DNA of 38,175 nucleotides from CAYPKW01 sp964411425 (GTDB lineage: Bacteria; Pseudomonadota; Alphaproteobacteria; Dongiales; Dongiaceae), in contig CAYPKW010000023.1 in assembly GCA_964411425.1 (NCBI GenBank), positions 1 to 38,175 on the forward strand. The letters run 5' to 3'. Under the pieces are notes generated by a model that was given only the letters and a program-made list of their open reading frames with translations, made no database searches and was not told where the DNA came from. Of this stretch, positions 25,811-33,428 are shown in pieces. Both the position numbers and the translations under genes were made by a program. The stretch's first letter is position 1, and every line of letters begins with the position of its first letter.

Positions 25811-26782
25811 ATGGCTAAGCTGCTGGTGACCGGGGGCGCGGGCTTTGTCGGCAGCCACGTCTGCAAGGCGCTGGCCCAGGCCGGTCATCAGCCCATCGTG
25901 TACGACAGCCTGGCGCGAGGGCACCGGGAACTGGTCAAATGGGGGCCGCTCGAGGTCGGCGACCTGGTCGACCGCGAGCACCTCGACGCGGCGATTCGCC
26001 GGCACCGTCCCGACTGCGTCGTCCACATGGCGGCTCTCGCCTATGTCGCCGAATCGGTGGCCGATCCCCTCGGCTACTACGCCAACAACGTGGGCGCCAC
26101 CGTATCGCTGCTTGCGGCGATGCGCCGCGCCGGTCTCGACACGCTGGTCTATTCCAGCAGTTGCGCCATTTACGGAGTGCCCGACCGGGTGCCGATCCCC
26201 GACGACCTGCCGCCGAAGCCGATCAATCCCTATGGCGCCGGCAAGCACATGGTCGAGCGAATCTTGCGCGACTGCGAGGCCTCGCACGGCCTGCGCGCCA
26301 TCGCCCTGCGTTATTTCAACGCCGCCGGCGCCGACCCCGACGGCGAGACCGGCGAGCTGCACGACCCCGAAACCCACGCCATCCCGCTCGCCATCCTGGC
26401 GGCGCTGGGCCGCAGCGAGCGGTTCGAGGTCTTCGGCACCGACTATCCCACGCCCGACGGCACCGCCATCCGCGACTACGTCCACGTCATGGATCTGGCG
26501 CGCGCACACGTGGCCGCCGTCGATCGGCTGTTGCAGGGGGCCGGCAGTGCGGCGATGAATCTGGGGACGGGCGTCGGCACTTCGGTGCGCGAGGTGATCG
26601 GCGCGGTGGAACGGATCGCCGGCCGACCGGTGCCGGTCGCGTTTCGCCAGCGACGGCCGGGCGATCCGCCAATCTTGGTTGCCGAGGTCGAACGCGCGCG
26701 TGCCGTATTGCGGTGGGAACCGCGGTATCGCATTGTCGACGACATCGTCGCCACGGCTTGGGCGTGGTTCTCCAGGCGTTAG
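25811..26782 (+). CDS. galE: UDP-glucose 4-epimerase
   Basis: A 323-residue extended SDR that interconverts UDP-glucose and UDP-galactose. It has the NAD motif VTGGAGFVGSH (6-16), HMAALAYVAESV (72-83), the active-site SSSCAIYG (115-122), YxxxK in NPYGAGKHM (Tyr141, Lys145), RYFNAAGADP and the substrate-site TPDGTAIRDYVHVMDLARAH. These are GalE hallmarks. The length is close to the bacterial norm of about 330. There is no strong Shine-Dalgarno, but the conserved start is right at the ATG. About 170 bp without a gene precede it. It supplies galactose donors for the transferases around it. Confidence 0.9.
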   Translation: MAKLLVTGGAGFVGSHVCKALAQAGHQPIVYDSLARGHRELVKWGPLEVGDLVDREHLDAAIRRHRPDCVVHMAALAYVAESVADPLGYYANNVGATVSLLAAMRRAGLDTLVYSSSCAIYGVPDRVPIPDDLPPKPINPYGAGKHMVERILRDCEASHGLRAIALRYFNAAGADPDGETGELHDPETHAIPLAILAALGRSERFEVFGTDYPTPDGTAIRDYVHVMDLARAHVAAVDRLLQGAGSAAMNLGTGVGTSVREVIGAVERIAGRPVPVAFRQRRPGDPPILVAEVERARAVLRWEPRYRIVDDIVATAWAWFSRR

Positions 26783-26998
26783 CTCGTCGAGGCTCCGTGG
26801 CTGGCCGACGAACGGTTGCCACGGCGCGAGTTCTGCTATTGGAGTGAAGCGGCGACCGGGCAGAGCCGATCGCGGCGATCTCGGAACGAGGGCAGGGCTT
26901 AACTTGAGCACTTCCAAACGGACATTGTCCCGAGCAATTGACAGGCGCTCGTGAATCTGGAGACTTGCTCCGCACAGCCTTTTCTAGGGACCGCCAGA

Positions 26999-27880
26999 AT
27001 GCCGATGAGTGACGAAATGCCGCCGGTGAATGACTCTTCGCAGAGTCCCTTTTTCAGCGTTGTAACTCCAACCTATAACCGCTCCTCCCTGCTTCGGCGC
27101 GCGCTGAAGAGCGTGCAGCGGCAGGACTTCCAGGACTTCGAGGCGATTGTCGTGGACGACGGCTCGACGGAGGACGTGGCCGCCGTCGCGCGCGAGATCC
27201 TGCCGGCAGTCAAGGTCGTGCGGCTCGAAAAGAACAGCGGTATCCCGAAGGCTCGCAATGCCGGCTTGCGCGCCGCCCGAGGACGCTACATCGCCTACCT
27301 GGACAGCGATGACGTCTGGCATCCGAAATATCTCCAGTTTCAACACGGAGCCTTCCAGGCCGTGCCCGATGCGATTTTTGTCTTTTCCAACTATTTTGCT
27401 CAAGGACCACGCTTTGGCGGTCCGGTACGGCAACTAGCCCCCGAACCGGAAGCCGAGAATGCCCTCCTCCATATGATCATGCGGCCGTTCGTCCACACCA
27501 TGTCCTCCGTGGTGTTTCCACGGTCGGCCCTTCTGCTCGCCGATGGCTTCAAGGAGAACTATCTGCGCTTCGATGACCTGGACATGTTTGTCCGGCTGCT
27601 GGCCGGCAGGCGCCGCGAGCGTGGATTGGCGTGCCTGGAGAGGCCCGTTCCCAATCTGCCGCACTTTCTTGTGCTCAAGACAATTCATATCGAAGAACGG
27701 ACGCTCGAGGAGTATGTGGCGGACTGGGATGCGCATCGGCGCAGGTTTTTCGATCAGGTGTTTTCTTACGACTTCATGGCGCCATATGGCCACCTGCGAC
27801 GGCGATGCGAGGCCAGACTGCGCGAGGAGCAAGAAAGGCTATTCTTGAATTTCGCCGATATGACGAATGTCGCCGGATAG
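26999..27880 (+). CDS. Glycosyltransferase family 2 protein
   Basis: A 293-residue GT-A transferase. It shows FFSVVTPTYNRSSLLRRAL (18-36), AIVVDDGSTED (49-59), KNSGIPKARNAGLRAARG (78-95) and the metal site YLDSDDVW (100-107). The C-terminal part has a DDLDMFVRLL region (probable base) and a basic tail. The ATG at 26999 is chosen because AGGGA lies eight bases upstream; GTG at 26951 and ATG at 27005 are in frame as well. It belongs to the run of transferases and is 55 bp before the 835-residue transferase on the same strand. The donor and acceptor are not readable. Confidence 0.85.
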   Translation: MPMSDEMPPVNDSSQSPFFSVVTPTYNRSSLLRRALKSVQRQDFQDFEAIVVDDGSTEDVAAVAREILPAVKVVRLEKNSGIPKARNAGLRAARGRYIAYLDSDDVWHPKYLQFQHGAFQAVPDAIFVFSNYFAQGPRFGGPVRQLAPEPEAENALLHMIMRPFVHTMSSVVFPRSALLLADGFKENYLRFDDLDMFVRLLAGRRRERGLACLERPVPNLPHFLVLKTIHIEERTLEEYVADWDAHRRRFFDQVFSYDFMAPYGHLRRRCEARLREEQERLFLNFADMTNVAG

Positions 27881-27935
27881 GATCACCGCCGTATGCAACG
27901 CATCTTGGCCCGTTTTTTCTGAGTGAAGATCGGCG

Positions 27936-30443
27936 ATGAACCTCGTGACAGGCGGAGAGCAAGACAGTCATGCCGGCAGGCACGTGCCCGGCGACCCCGA
28001 TGCGAGGAAAGGGAAAGCGGAGACACGCCGGCCTTTCGTCAGCATCATCATCACAAGTTACAACTTCGAGGATTTCGTCGGGTCCGCGATCGACAGCGCA
28101 TTGGCCCAGACCCATCGCGAGCGCGAGGTCATCATTGTCGATGATGGCTCGACCGATGGATCGCGCGGCGTCATCGAGCGGTATCGCGACAGGCCAGGCG
28201 TAACGACCATCCTTCAGCAGAACGGCGGTCAGGCCAGCGCCATGAATGCCGGGTTTGCCGCCTCGCGGGGCGATATCGTCGTCTTTCTCGATGCCGACGA
28301 CAGGTTGAAGCCGGAAGCCGCCGAGACCGTCGTTGCTCACTGGGAACCCGGCCTCTCGCATTGCCAATACGTGCTCGAGATCATCGACGCCGACGATCGG
28401 GTCGTTGGCCTCCACCCCTTAGCACAGCGCATGGAACAGGGCGACATGCACTGGAAACTAGTCGTGGGCGGTTTTTTTTGGTTCATGCCGACGAGCGGCA
28501 ACGCCTTCGCGCGGCAGGCGCTCGCCCGAATCTTCCCGATCCCGGCGGAAGCATGGCGTATCTGCGCCGACGTCTATATCAACGCGCTGTCGACCGCGCA
28601 CGGTCCGGTCCGCAACATCGACAAATCACTTGGCTACTACCGTGTGCACAACCGGAACAATTGGTACCGCGACGCCGTAGATCGCGAGTACGTGCTCGCT
28701 AATCGGCGGCACCGACTGGAGATGTGGCGTGGCCTCACCTCCGTCATCACGCCGGATGGCACGTTGGCGCCGGCGCAAGCGCGCCGGGCCAAGGACTATG
28801 CGGCCCTCCATGTCTATCGGCGGATCGTTGCCGCGTATGCCATGGACCGGGAACTAATGACTCGCCACAGGTTCCGCTCCATCCTGCTCGGTGGGATATG
28901 GCGAGCGCTCACGGCTTCGCTGCCGCTCCGGCACAAATTTCTGTACCTCGGCTTCTTCGGCTTGGTGGGCGCGAAGGGCTGGCGGTTTCCCGCGGCGCAG
29001 CGGTGGAACGCATACAGTGGCTCCCGCCCGCGCTGGCTCAATCGCCTGACCACCTACCTGAAGGGTGAGAAGTTCTATGAATGGATAACGCAGCGGGCAC
29101 GCCCTTCGCGCGTCCATCTGATTGTCCTTGACCGGGCCATTGAGTTCGGCGCCGGCGGCAATGCCCGAAAGTATCTCTGGTACGGGTGGGACCAGTCCGA
29201 TGCGAGACAGAGCTGGAGTTATGGTCACGAAGCGGCGTTCATTGGCCGCGCGGCGGACACCTACGACCTCGATGTCGAGATCGCTTTGTCGCCCTTTCTT
29301 GGCGAGTATCTGCAGGCTCAGAGGCTCATTGTGTTAGTCAATGGGCAGTTGATAACGGAAAAATGGATTCAAAAGGATGAAGTTGTAAAATTCGCGATTT
29401 CCCGCTCGCTGTTCGGCGAGGATAAACGGCTCGTCATTGTCTTTAGGTTTCCCGACTGCCTGGTCCCCAGCTTTGTCCGCAAGGAGGCCCACGACTATCG
29501 GCCCTTGGGATTCGCCTTTCGAAGCATTCGATTCTCGACTCGGGCGATCGATGCCGGCGCGCTCGGCGGCCCGCTCGCGGCCGCCGACCGGCGCGTCGCG
29601 TTCGACGATGACGCAGCCGTCGGCTATCTGGGCGAGGGCTGGCACCCCATCGTGAACGGCGTCGCGCGGATGGCGAGCTCCAGCGCCGCGCTGCACATGA
29701 CCTTGCTGCACGGGTCCGCCTTCGACCACATGATCGCCCTCGAGTTCGCTCCCGAGGACCGGCAATATCTTCCGCGCTCCACCGTCAGGGCTGCGGTGAA
29801 GGGGGCGGCGGTCCGCTTGATCGACACGGTCCGCGACCCGGAGGCTTGCCTACTCATTCCGCGAAATCTGGTGCCGGCCGACGGCAAGCTCGTGGTGGAG
29901 TTCTCTGCCGGGAATTTCCTTCCTGCCCGATTCCGCGAAGAGGGTTATTCAGAAGCCTCCGGACCGGGGCTGCGCGCCTTTGCCCTGCATCGGCTGCCGG
30001 TCCCGATCGAGCATCCCGAGTTCGTGCCCGGCCAGGTCCTGAACTTCCGGGCCGGGGGGTCTGCGCGTCGGTTCATGGCGACGGGGTGGCGAGCGTCGGA
30101 GGCGCGCGGCACGCTGACCTCGGATGTCTCGGCAAGTCTGGTCGGTGTCTTTCTGCGCCACGATCGGGAAGTGTTTCTTACGGCGGTGGTCTACCCGCCG
30201 ATCGACGAGGGCCTGTATCTCGAACAGACGCTGGCCGTACTGTGTAACGGTGCCAAGGTGGCGGTCTACGAGATATCGGAACGATCGGAGATTACCGCCA
30301 TCCTTCCGGTCGGGCTCGTCGGCGACGACCGCGTCCTGCGCATCGAGTTTCAGGTCGCGTTCGTCGGCCGGCCGAGCGATCTCGGGCTGGGCAATGACCG
30401 GCGGACGTTCGGCATCGGCGTGGAAGCGCTGAAGCTCGAGTGA
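27936..30443 (+). CDS. Glycosyltransferase family 2 protein with three C-terminal beta-rich repeats
   Basis: An 835-residue protein. The GT2 domain occupies about residues 33-260: VSIIITSYNFEDFVGSAI (35-52), VIIVDDGSTDGS (65-76), QNGGQASAMNAGF and the metal site FLDADDR (118-124). A helical connector (about 260-395) includes KFLYLGFFGLVGAKGWRF, which may touch the membrane. After this come three similar repeats of about 135 residues: 402-534, 553-688 and 702-835. Each opens with a strand such as IEFGAGGNAR or LNFRAGGSAR, has a GW in the first third, and closes with a GxxF/GIxxxxL-type strand. The repeats resemble sugar-binding beta sandwiches found at the ends of other cell-surface transferases (DUF7024-like). 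It is the last gene of the glycan locus. The acceptor is unknown. Confidence 0.8.
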   Translation: MNLVTGGEQDSHAGRHVPGDPDARKGKAETRRPFVSIIITSYNFEDFVGSAIDSALAQTHREREVIIVDDGSTDGSRGVIERYRDRPGVTTILQQNGGQASAMNAGFAASRGDIVVFLDADDRLKPEAAETVVAHWEPGLSHCQYVLEIIDADDRVVGLHPLAQRMEQGDMHWKLVVGGFFWFMPTSGNAFARQALARIFPIPAEAWRICADVYINALSTAHGPVRNIDKSLGYYRVHNRNNWYRDAVDREYVLANRRHRLEMWRGLTSVITPDGTLAPAQARRAKDYAALHVYRRIVAAYAMDRELMTRHRFRSILLGGIWRALTASLPLRHKFLYLGFFGLVGAKGWRFPAAQRWNAYSGSRPRWLNRLTTYLKGEKFYEWITQRARPSRVHLIVLDRAIEFGAGGNARKYLWYGWDQSDARQSWSYGHEAAFIGRAADTYDLDVEIALSPFLGEYLQAQRLIVLVNGQLITEKWIQKDEVVKFAISRSLFGEDKRLVIVFRFPDCLVPSFVRKEAHDYRPLGFAFRSIRFSTRAIDAGALGGPLAAADRRVAFDDDAAVGYLGEGWHPIVNGVARMASSSAALHMTLLHGSAFDHMIALEFAPEDRQYLPRSTVRAAVKGAAVRLIDTVRDPEACLLIPRNLVPADGKLVVEFSAGNFLPARFREEGYSEASGPGLRAFALHRLPVPIEHPEFVPGQVLNFRAGGSARRFMATGWRASEARGTLTSDVSASLVGVFLRHDREVFLTAVVYPPIDEGLYLEQTLAVLCNGAKVAVYEISERSEITAILPVGLVGDDRVLRIEFQVAFVGRPSDLGLGNDRRTFGIGVEALKLE

Positions 30444-30493
30444 GTTGCGTCGCGTTCCGCCCCGCGTCCAGCGCCGAGCCTGGGGAATTCCTG

Positions 30494-30518
30494 GGCGTCC
30501 CAGCTTGACTTGGACGCC
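30494..30518. terminator. Hairpin in convergent gap after the glycan locus
   Basis: GGCGTCC (30494-30500) pairs perfectly with GGACGCC (30512-30518) around an 11-base loop. It lies in the 104-bp gap where the last transferase gene and the alcohol dehydrogenase gene end. No U-run follows in either direction. It may stop or slow transcription from both sides. Confidence 0.35.
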
Positions 30519-30547
30519 GGCGGCACTCCTCTGAACGGCGCCGCGCC

Positions 30548-31708
30548 TTACCGCCAGGCCTCCTCGCCGCGGATCGCTTCGTCCAGCAAGGCCGCCAGTT
30601 CGCGCCGGCCGAGCGGCACCGGATTGGTCGGCCGGCAGACGTCCTCGACCGCCTTGGCGGCGATCTCGTCGATACACGAGGCATCGAGGCCGAGCGCCCG
30701 CAGGTCGTTCGGGATCCCGATCTCCCTCCGCAGACCGACCACCCACGCCAGAACCGCATCGAAGGAGAGTGTCGCGAGGCCCAGGTAAGCGGCGAGCCGG
30801 GCCATCCTCACCTCGATCGCCGGCCGGTTGAAGCGCAGCACGTAGGGCATCAGCACGGCGTTGGTGCGCCCGTGATGGGTGTCGAACACGGCGCCGATCG
30901 GATGGCTCAGCGCGTGCATGGCGCCCAGCCCCTTGCAGAACGAGGTGCCGCCGCAGATGGCCGCCGCCATCAAACGGGCGCGCGCCTCGAGGTTGGCGGG
31001 CTCGCGCACGCCCTTGGCGAGCCAGCCGGCGGTGAGCCGAATCCCTTCGATGGCGGCGCCGTCGGCCATCGGGTGATAGACATCGACGACCAGCGCCTCC
31101 AGGTTGTGGCTGAGCGCGTCCATGCCGGTGGCGGCGGTAAGGGTCGCTGGCAGCGACACGGTGAGCGCCGGATCGGCGATGACGATGGACGGCAGCATGC
31201 CCGGCCGGCCCAGGGCCTTCTTCTCGCGGGCGCGTTCGTCGGTGATCATGGCGCCGCCGTCGATGTCGGCGCCGGTGCCCGACGTGGTCGCCAGCGCGAC
31301 GATCGGCGGCACCGGCCCGGCGGAACCGGGGTTGTCCGGGCTGTCCCACACCAGGCGCCACAAGGAGCCGCGCTCGTTCGCCATCGCCGCGATGGACTTG
31401 CCGGCGTCGAGGCCGCTGCCGCCGCCCATGGCGATCACCCCGTCGTGGCGCCCGGCGCGGAACGCCTCCGCGCCCGCTTCGACGTCCGAGCCGGTCGGGT
31501 TCTCATGCACCGCGCCGAACAGGCCCGTCTCCAGGCCGGCCGCGCGCGTCCGGGCGAGCGCGTCGCGGACGATGGCGTGGCTTGCCAAACCGCGATCGGT
31601 CACGAGCAGCGGGCGCGACATGCCGAGTTGCCGGCAGGCGTCGGCCAGCTCGGCGACGCGCCCGACACCGAACCTTATGGCGGTCGGGTAGTTCCAGTCC
31701 GCGCGCAT
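30548..31708 (-). CDS. Iron-containing alcohol dehydrogenase
   Basis: A 386-residue NAD-dependent, metal-dependent dehydrogenase of the Fe-ADH family (FucO, DhaT, YqhD relatives). It has GGGSGLDAGKS (95-105) for the nucleotide, the TTSGTGADIDGGAMI segment, and the four metal ligands Asp197 and His201 (GMDALSHNLEA), His265 (AMHALSHP) and His279 (DTHHGRTNAVL), matching the spacing in lactaldehyde reductase FucO. The ATG at 31708 is preferred, with AGGA about ten bases upstream; the ATG nine bases further up is possible. It may reduce or oxidise a small alcohol or aldehyde such as lactaldehyde or 1,3-propanediol. Divergent from glpD. Substrate unknown. Confidence 0.87.
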   Translation of the reverse strand: MRADWNYPTAIRFGVGRVAELADACRQLGMSRPLLVTDRGLASHAIVRDALARTRAAGLETGLFGAVHENPTGSDVEAGAEAFRAGRHDGVIAMGGGSGLDAGKSIAAMANERGSLWRLVWDSPDNPGSAGPVPPIVALATTSGTGADIDGGAMITDERAREKKALGRPGMLPSIVIADPALTVSLPATLTAATGMDALSHNLEALVVDVYHPMADGAAIEGIRLTAGWLAKGVREPANLEARARLMAAAICGGTSFCKGLGAMHALSHPIGAVFDTHHGRTNAVLMPYVLRFNRPAIEVRMARLAAYLGLATLSFDAVLAWVVGLRREIGIPNDLRALGLDASCIDEIAAKAVEDVCRPTNPVPLGRRELAALLDEAIRGEEAWR

Positions 31709-31889
31709 GCCGCCCATCCTGCCGGTTCGGGCCACATGATGACACAACCGCGCCGCATGGACACGGTCCCAGGCAAGGAGCCGAACCCGCCGTTGACCCA
31801 TGGGCGGGACTTCCCGATGATCCGGGCCGGGGGTCGACCTCGCCGGCTTCTCGCCCGACCGATTCTAGCAAGCCGCCAGGAGATCGCAC

Positions 31890-33428
31890 GTGCCGTTGGA
31901 GGATGTCTTCGATCTGCTGATCGTCGGCGGCGGCGTCAACGGCACCGGCATCGCGCGCGACGCGGCCGGGCGGGGCTTGCGCGTGCTTCTGGTCGAGCAA
32001 GGGGACCTCGCCGGGGCCACCTCCTCGGCCAGCACGAAGCTGGTCCACGGCGGACTCCGTTACCTCGAGCACTACGAGTTCCGCCTGGTGCGCGAAGCGC
32101 TCAAGGAGCGCGAAGTGCTGCTCGACAGCGCGCCGCACATCATTTGGCCGCTCGCCTTCGTGCTGCCGCACGAACGCTCGCTGCGCCCGGCCTGGATGAT
32201 TCGCCTGGGCCTCGTTCTCTACGACCACCTGGGCGGACGAATGCGGCTGCCGGCCTCCTATGGCGTGGACCTGCGCAAGACGCCCTTCGCCCCGCTGCGG
32301 CCCGAGTTCAAGAAAGGTTTTGTCTACTCCGACTGCTGGGTGCAGGACGCGCGGCTCGTGGTGCTGAACGCGATCGACGCGCGCGAGCGCGGCGCCGCCA
32401 TCCTCACCCGCACGGCTTGCGTCGCGGCGCGGCGCCAGGACGGTCTCTGGGCGGCCGACACGCTGGACACCGTTTCCGGCGTTCGCCGCCAGGTCCGCGC
32501 GCGGGCCCTCATCAACGCCACCGGCCCCTGGGTCGGCGACTTCATCGACGAAGCGCTCAAGCTGCCGCGCCCCAACGCGTTGCGCCTCGTCAAGGGCAGC
32601 CACGTCGTCGTCAAGCGGCTGTACGAGGGCGAGCACGCGTTCATTCTGCAGAACAGCGACCGGCGCATCGTCTTCGCCATCCCCTACGAGCGCCGCTACA
32701 CGCTGATCGGCACCACCGACGTGCCCTTCGAGGGCGATCCCGGCCGCGTCGCCATCTCGCCCGAGGAGGCCTCGTACTTGTGCGAGGCCGTCAACCGCCA
32801 CTTCGCCACCCGCGTGACGCCGGCCGACGTGCGGTGGAGCTACGCCGGCGTGCGGCCGCTCTATGACGACGCGACGGTGGCCGCCTCGGAGGCGACGCGC
32901 GACTACGTCCTCGATCTCACGGACGAGCGGGGCCGGGCGCCGCTCCTCAACGTGTTCGGCGGCAAGATCACGACCTATCGCCGGCTGGCCGAGCACGTCA
33001 TGCTACGGCTGGCGCGCTATTTCCCGCAGGCGCGCGGGCCCTGGACGGCCGGCGCGAAGCTGCCCGGCGGCGACATGCCGGGCGCCGACTTCGAGCGCTA
33101 CCTCGCCCAGGCGCGCGGGCGTTACCCGTGGCTGCCGGCCGAGTTCCTCTGGCGGCTCGCGCGCAACTACGGTACCCGCATGGAGCGCCTGCTCGACGGG
33201 GCGCGGCGCCTCGAGGACCTCGGCCGCCATTTCGGCGGCGATTTCTACGAGCGCGAGGCGCGCTATCTGGTCGACGAGGAGTGGGCGCGCGAGCCCGACG
33301 ACGTCCTGTGGCGGCGCTCGAAGCTGGGGCTGCATCTGTCGGCCGAGGCAAAGGCAAGGCTCGCCGACTGGTTCGGTCTCTCCGCCGCCGGCGCTCAGCC
33401 CCTGAGCCGCGCTCCCTCGGGGTCGTAG
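31890..33428 (+). CDS. glpD: FAD-dependent glycerol-3-phosphate dehydrogenase
   Basis: A 512-residue membrane-associated flavoprotein that oxidises sn-glycerol 3-phosphate to dihydroxyacetone phosphate and passes electrons to quinone. It has the FAD motif IVGGGVNGTGIARDAAGRG (11-29), the ATSSASTKLVHGGLRYLEHYEF hallmark (43-64, read in pieces), INATGPW, the IPYERRYTLIGTTD substrate strand, VRPLYDD and the C-terminal FGGKITTYRRLAEH. The C-terminal helical cap (about 380-500) is complete. The start is GTG with a perfect AGGAG eight bases upstream. It stands divergent from the alcohol dehydrogenase gene. Its last 34 bases overlap the tail of the opposite flavoprotein gene. Confidence 0.92.
   Translation: MPLEDVFDLLIVGGGVNGTGIARDAAGRGLRVLLVEQGDLAGATSSASTKLVHGGLRYLEHYEFRLVREALKEREVLLDSAPHIIWPLAFVLPHERSLRPAWMIRLGLVLYDHLGGRMRLPASYGVDLRKTPFAPLRPEFKKGFVYSDCWVQDARLVVLNAIDARERGAAILTRTACVAARRQDGLWAADTLDTVSGVRRQVRARALINATGPWVGDFIDEALKLPRPNALRLVKGSHVVVKRLYEGEHAFILQNSDRRIVFAIPYERRYTLIGTTDVPFEGDPGRVAISPEEASYLCEAVNRHFATRVTPADVRWSYAGVRPLYDDATVAASEATRDYVLDLTDERGRAPLLNVFGGKITTYRRLAEHVMLRLARYFPQARGPWTAGAKLPGGDMPGADFERYLAQARGRYPWLPAEFLWRLARNYGTRMERLLDGARRLEDLGRHFGGDFYEREARYLVDEEWAREPDDVLWRRSKLGLHLSAEAKARLADWFGLSAAGAQPLSRAPSGS

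Noticed and set aside
30872..32866. Plus-strand frame spanning the alcohol dehydrogenase and glpD region
   Set aside because: It is the antisense of one and an alternate frame of the other; it has no motif.
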